Assembly: GCA_038237515.1 (NCBI GenBank)
Contig: JBBRYP010000027.1
Location: 1 to 46,559, forward strand
Direction of reading: 5' to 3'
DNA length: 46,559 nucleotides
From: JBBQDZ01 sp038237515
GTDB taxonomy: Bacteria; Actinomycetota; Thermoleophilia; Gaiellales; Gaiellaceae
Shown: piece by piece, positions 45,926 through 46,559 of the stretch
Layout of the letters: every line of letters begins with the position of its first letter
How positions within the stretch are numbered: position 1 is the first letter of the stretch
The notes under the pieces: model-generated
Told to the model about the DNA's origin: nothing
What the model saw: the letters and a program-made list of their open reading frames with translations, nothing else
Database searches by the model: none
Position numbers and translations under genes: made by a program

Positions 45926-46559
45926 TCGCCCTTGCGCCCGAGGTCCCGTATGGGGCTACGCGGCGTTACTTGCCAGGGCACGAACGTTCTCGAGACGACG
46001 TTCACACGGCGACGGGTGCCGTCCGCGTCACCGACGCTATGACGCTGCCGGCGTCGGGCTTCGCGCCGTACCGTGAGCTCGTCCGCCTCGTCGAGGGAGT
46101 GGCTGGGTGTGTCCCGCTCGCCTGGCAAGTCGAACCGCGTCTTCAGTACGGCAGCAGTCCGGCGCGGGTGTCCTCACGTGGCGGTGTCGCGACCGTCGCC
46201 GATGGGCGTGACGCTCTCGCTGTCTTCAGCTGGGATGCCGGCGAGGCGACCGTCAGCGACGGGTCGGTCGGCGCGCGGTTCGAGGCCAGCGAAGGCACCG
46301 TCGGCCACCTCGTTGTCAGCGCCGCCCACCAAGAACCGCTCGTCTACCCGAGCCGTGCCGAAGTCGAGGCGCGCCTTCAGGCGACCGCAGCGACCTGGCG
46401 CGACTGGAGCGCCGGTCGTGAGTACGACGGCCCCTGGCGCGACGCCGTCCTCCGCAGCGCGCTCGCCTTGAAACTGCTCGTCTTCGCGCCTTCTGGGGCG
46501 ATTGCCGCGGCGCCGACGACGTCGCTTCCCGAGCAGATCGGCGGCGAACGCAACTGGGA
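45926..46559 (+). pseudogene. Glycoside hydrolase family 15, N-terminal part missing, runs off the window
   Basis: The plus strand reads GFALAPEVPYGATRRYLPG, then ATGAVRVTDAMTLPASGFAP, VRLVEGVAGCVPLAWQVEPR, and at the end SGAIAAAPTTSLPEQIGGER and NW. These are the super-sandwich domain and the start of the catalytic (alpha/alpha)6 barrel of bacterial GH15 (glucoamylase or trehalase) proteins. The first 60-70 residues are missing. A nine-residue stretch after YLPG (HERSRDDVH) is out of frame: the expected TNVLETTF is encoded one base over. The gene continues past the edge, so the 3' state is unknown. Confidence 0.75.

Noticed and set aside
1..46559. CRISPR array or toxin-antitoxin pair
   Set aside because: No series of short direct repeats with spacers was seen, and none of the small gene pairs resembles a known toxin-antitoxin family.

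Overview
The window is high-GC actinobacterial DNA. The fused transaldolase-glucose-6-phosphate isomerase, the many ATGA-coupled genes, probable leaderless starts and the gene complement (DUF2090 protein, type-B-like haem-copper oxidase, ANTAR regulator) suggest a deep-branching actinobacterium such as the Thermoleophilia. That placement is inferred from gene content and was not tested with a tree.

Layout. (1) 0.1-1.0 kb: a small XRE-type regulator and the two ends of a D-2-hydroxyacid dehydrogenase whose middle has been deleted. (2) 1.0-10.65 kb, plus strand: a tightly packed pentose-phosphate operon (rpiB, tal-pgi, gnd, HAD phosphatase, DUF2090 aldolase-like protein, zwf), followed by a membrane cytochrome b-molybdopterin oxidoreductase fusion and a small unknown protein. 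(3) 10.64-24.04 kb, minus strand: a run of up to 15 genes, many start/stop-coupled. In transcription order it runs zinc ribbon, folE, FAD reductase, sigma factor, zinc-ribbon membrane protein, sugar transporter, RibD-like reductase, aldose epimerase, SDR, HAD-IIB, mannose-6-phosphate isomerase-type cupin, GH130, small unknown, SDH-like flavoprotein, transketolase. It meets the plus operon stop-to-stop at 10644-10647. Together the two units cover most of the oxidative and non-oxidative pentose phosphate pathway plus mannoside and sugar uptake. (4) 24.1-28.55 kb: NDH-2, cupin, an LPG-synthase-like membrane protein and Dps on the minus strand, then a divergent ANTAR response regulator. The Dps/ANTAR intergenic region is duplicated in front of the zinc-ribbon/folE unit. 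(5) 28.9-35.0 kb, plus strand: an AhpD-like protein, then a haem-copper oxidase operon (subunit II, subunit I, cytochrome c, MarR) and a polytopic membrane protein.

(6) 35.3-46.56 kb is accessory DNA. A 3' remnant of a multicopper oxidase abuts an integration zone. Two copies of a 215-bp sequence with a 49-bp tRNA-Thr(GGU) 3' fragment lie in inverted orientation at 35.5-35.7 and 40.4-40.6 kb. Between them are a truncated MMPL transporter, a truncated DNA methyltransferase, ArdA antirestriction, two HTH proteins and a tyrosine integrase. To the right is a field of gene fragments (MFS, IS110, zinc ribbon, universal stress protein, erythromycin esterase, ArsR), one IS3-family element with recognisable inverted ends, and a few intact genes (CBS protein, small ChaB/KorC-like protein, phosphoribosyltransferase). 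The window ends inside a 5'-truncated GH15 glycosidase.

The observations most worth following up are the duplicated, very conserved leader/promoter shared by dps and the zinc-ribbon-folE unit, a recurring ACCGT-N3-ACGGT palindrome before three transcription units, and the inverted tRNA-Thr-core repeats. Several genes carry single frameshifts (16.4, 20.7, 42.8, 45.46 kb). They may be real decay or read errors, and this cannot be settled from the sequence alone.
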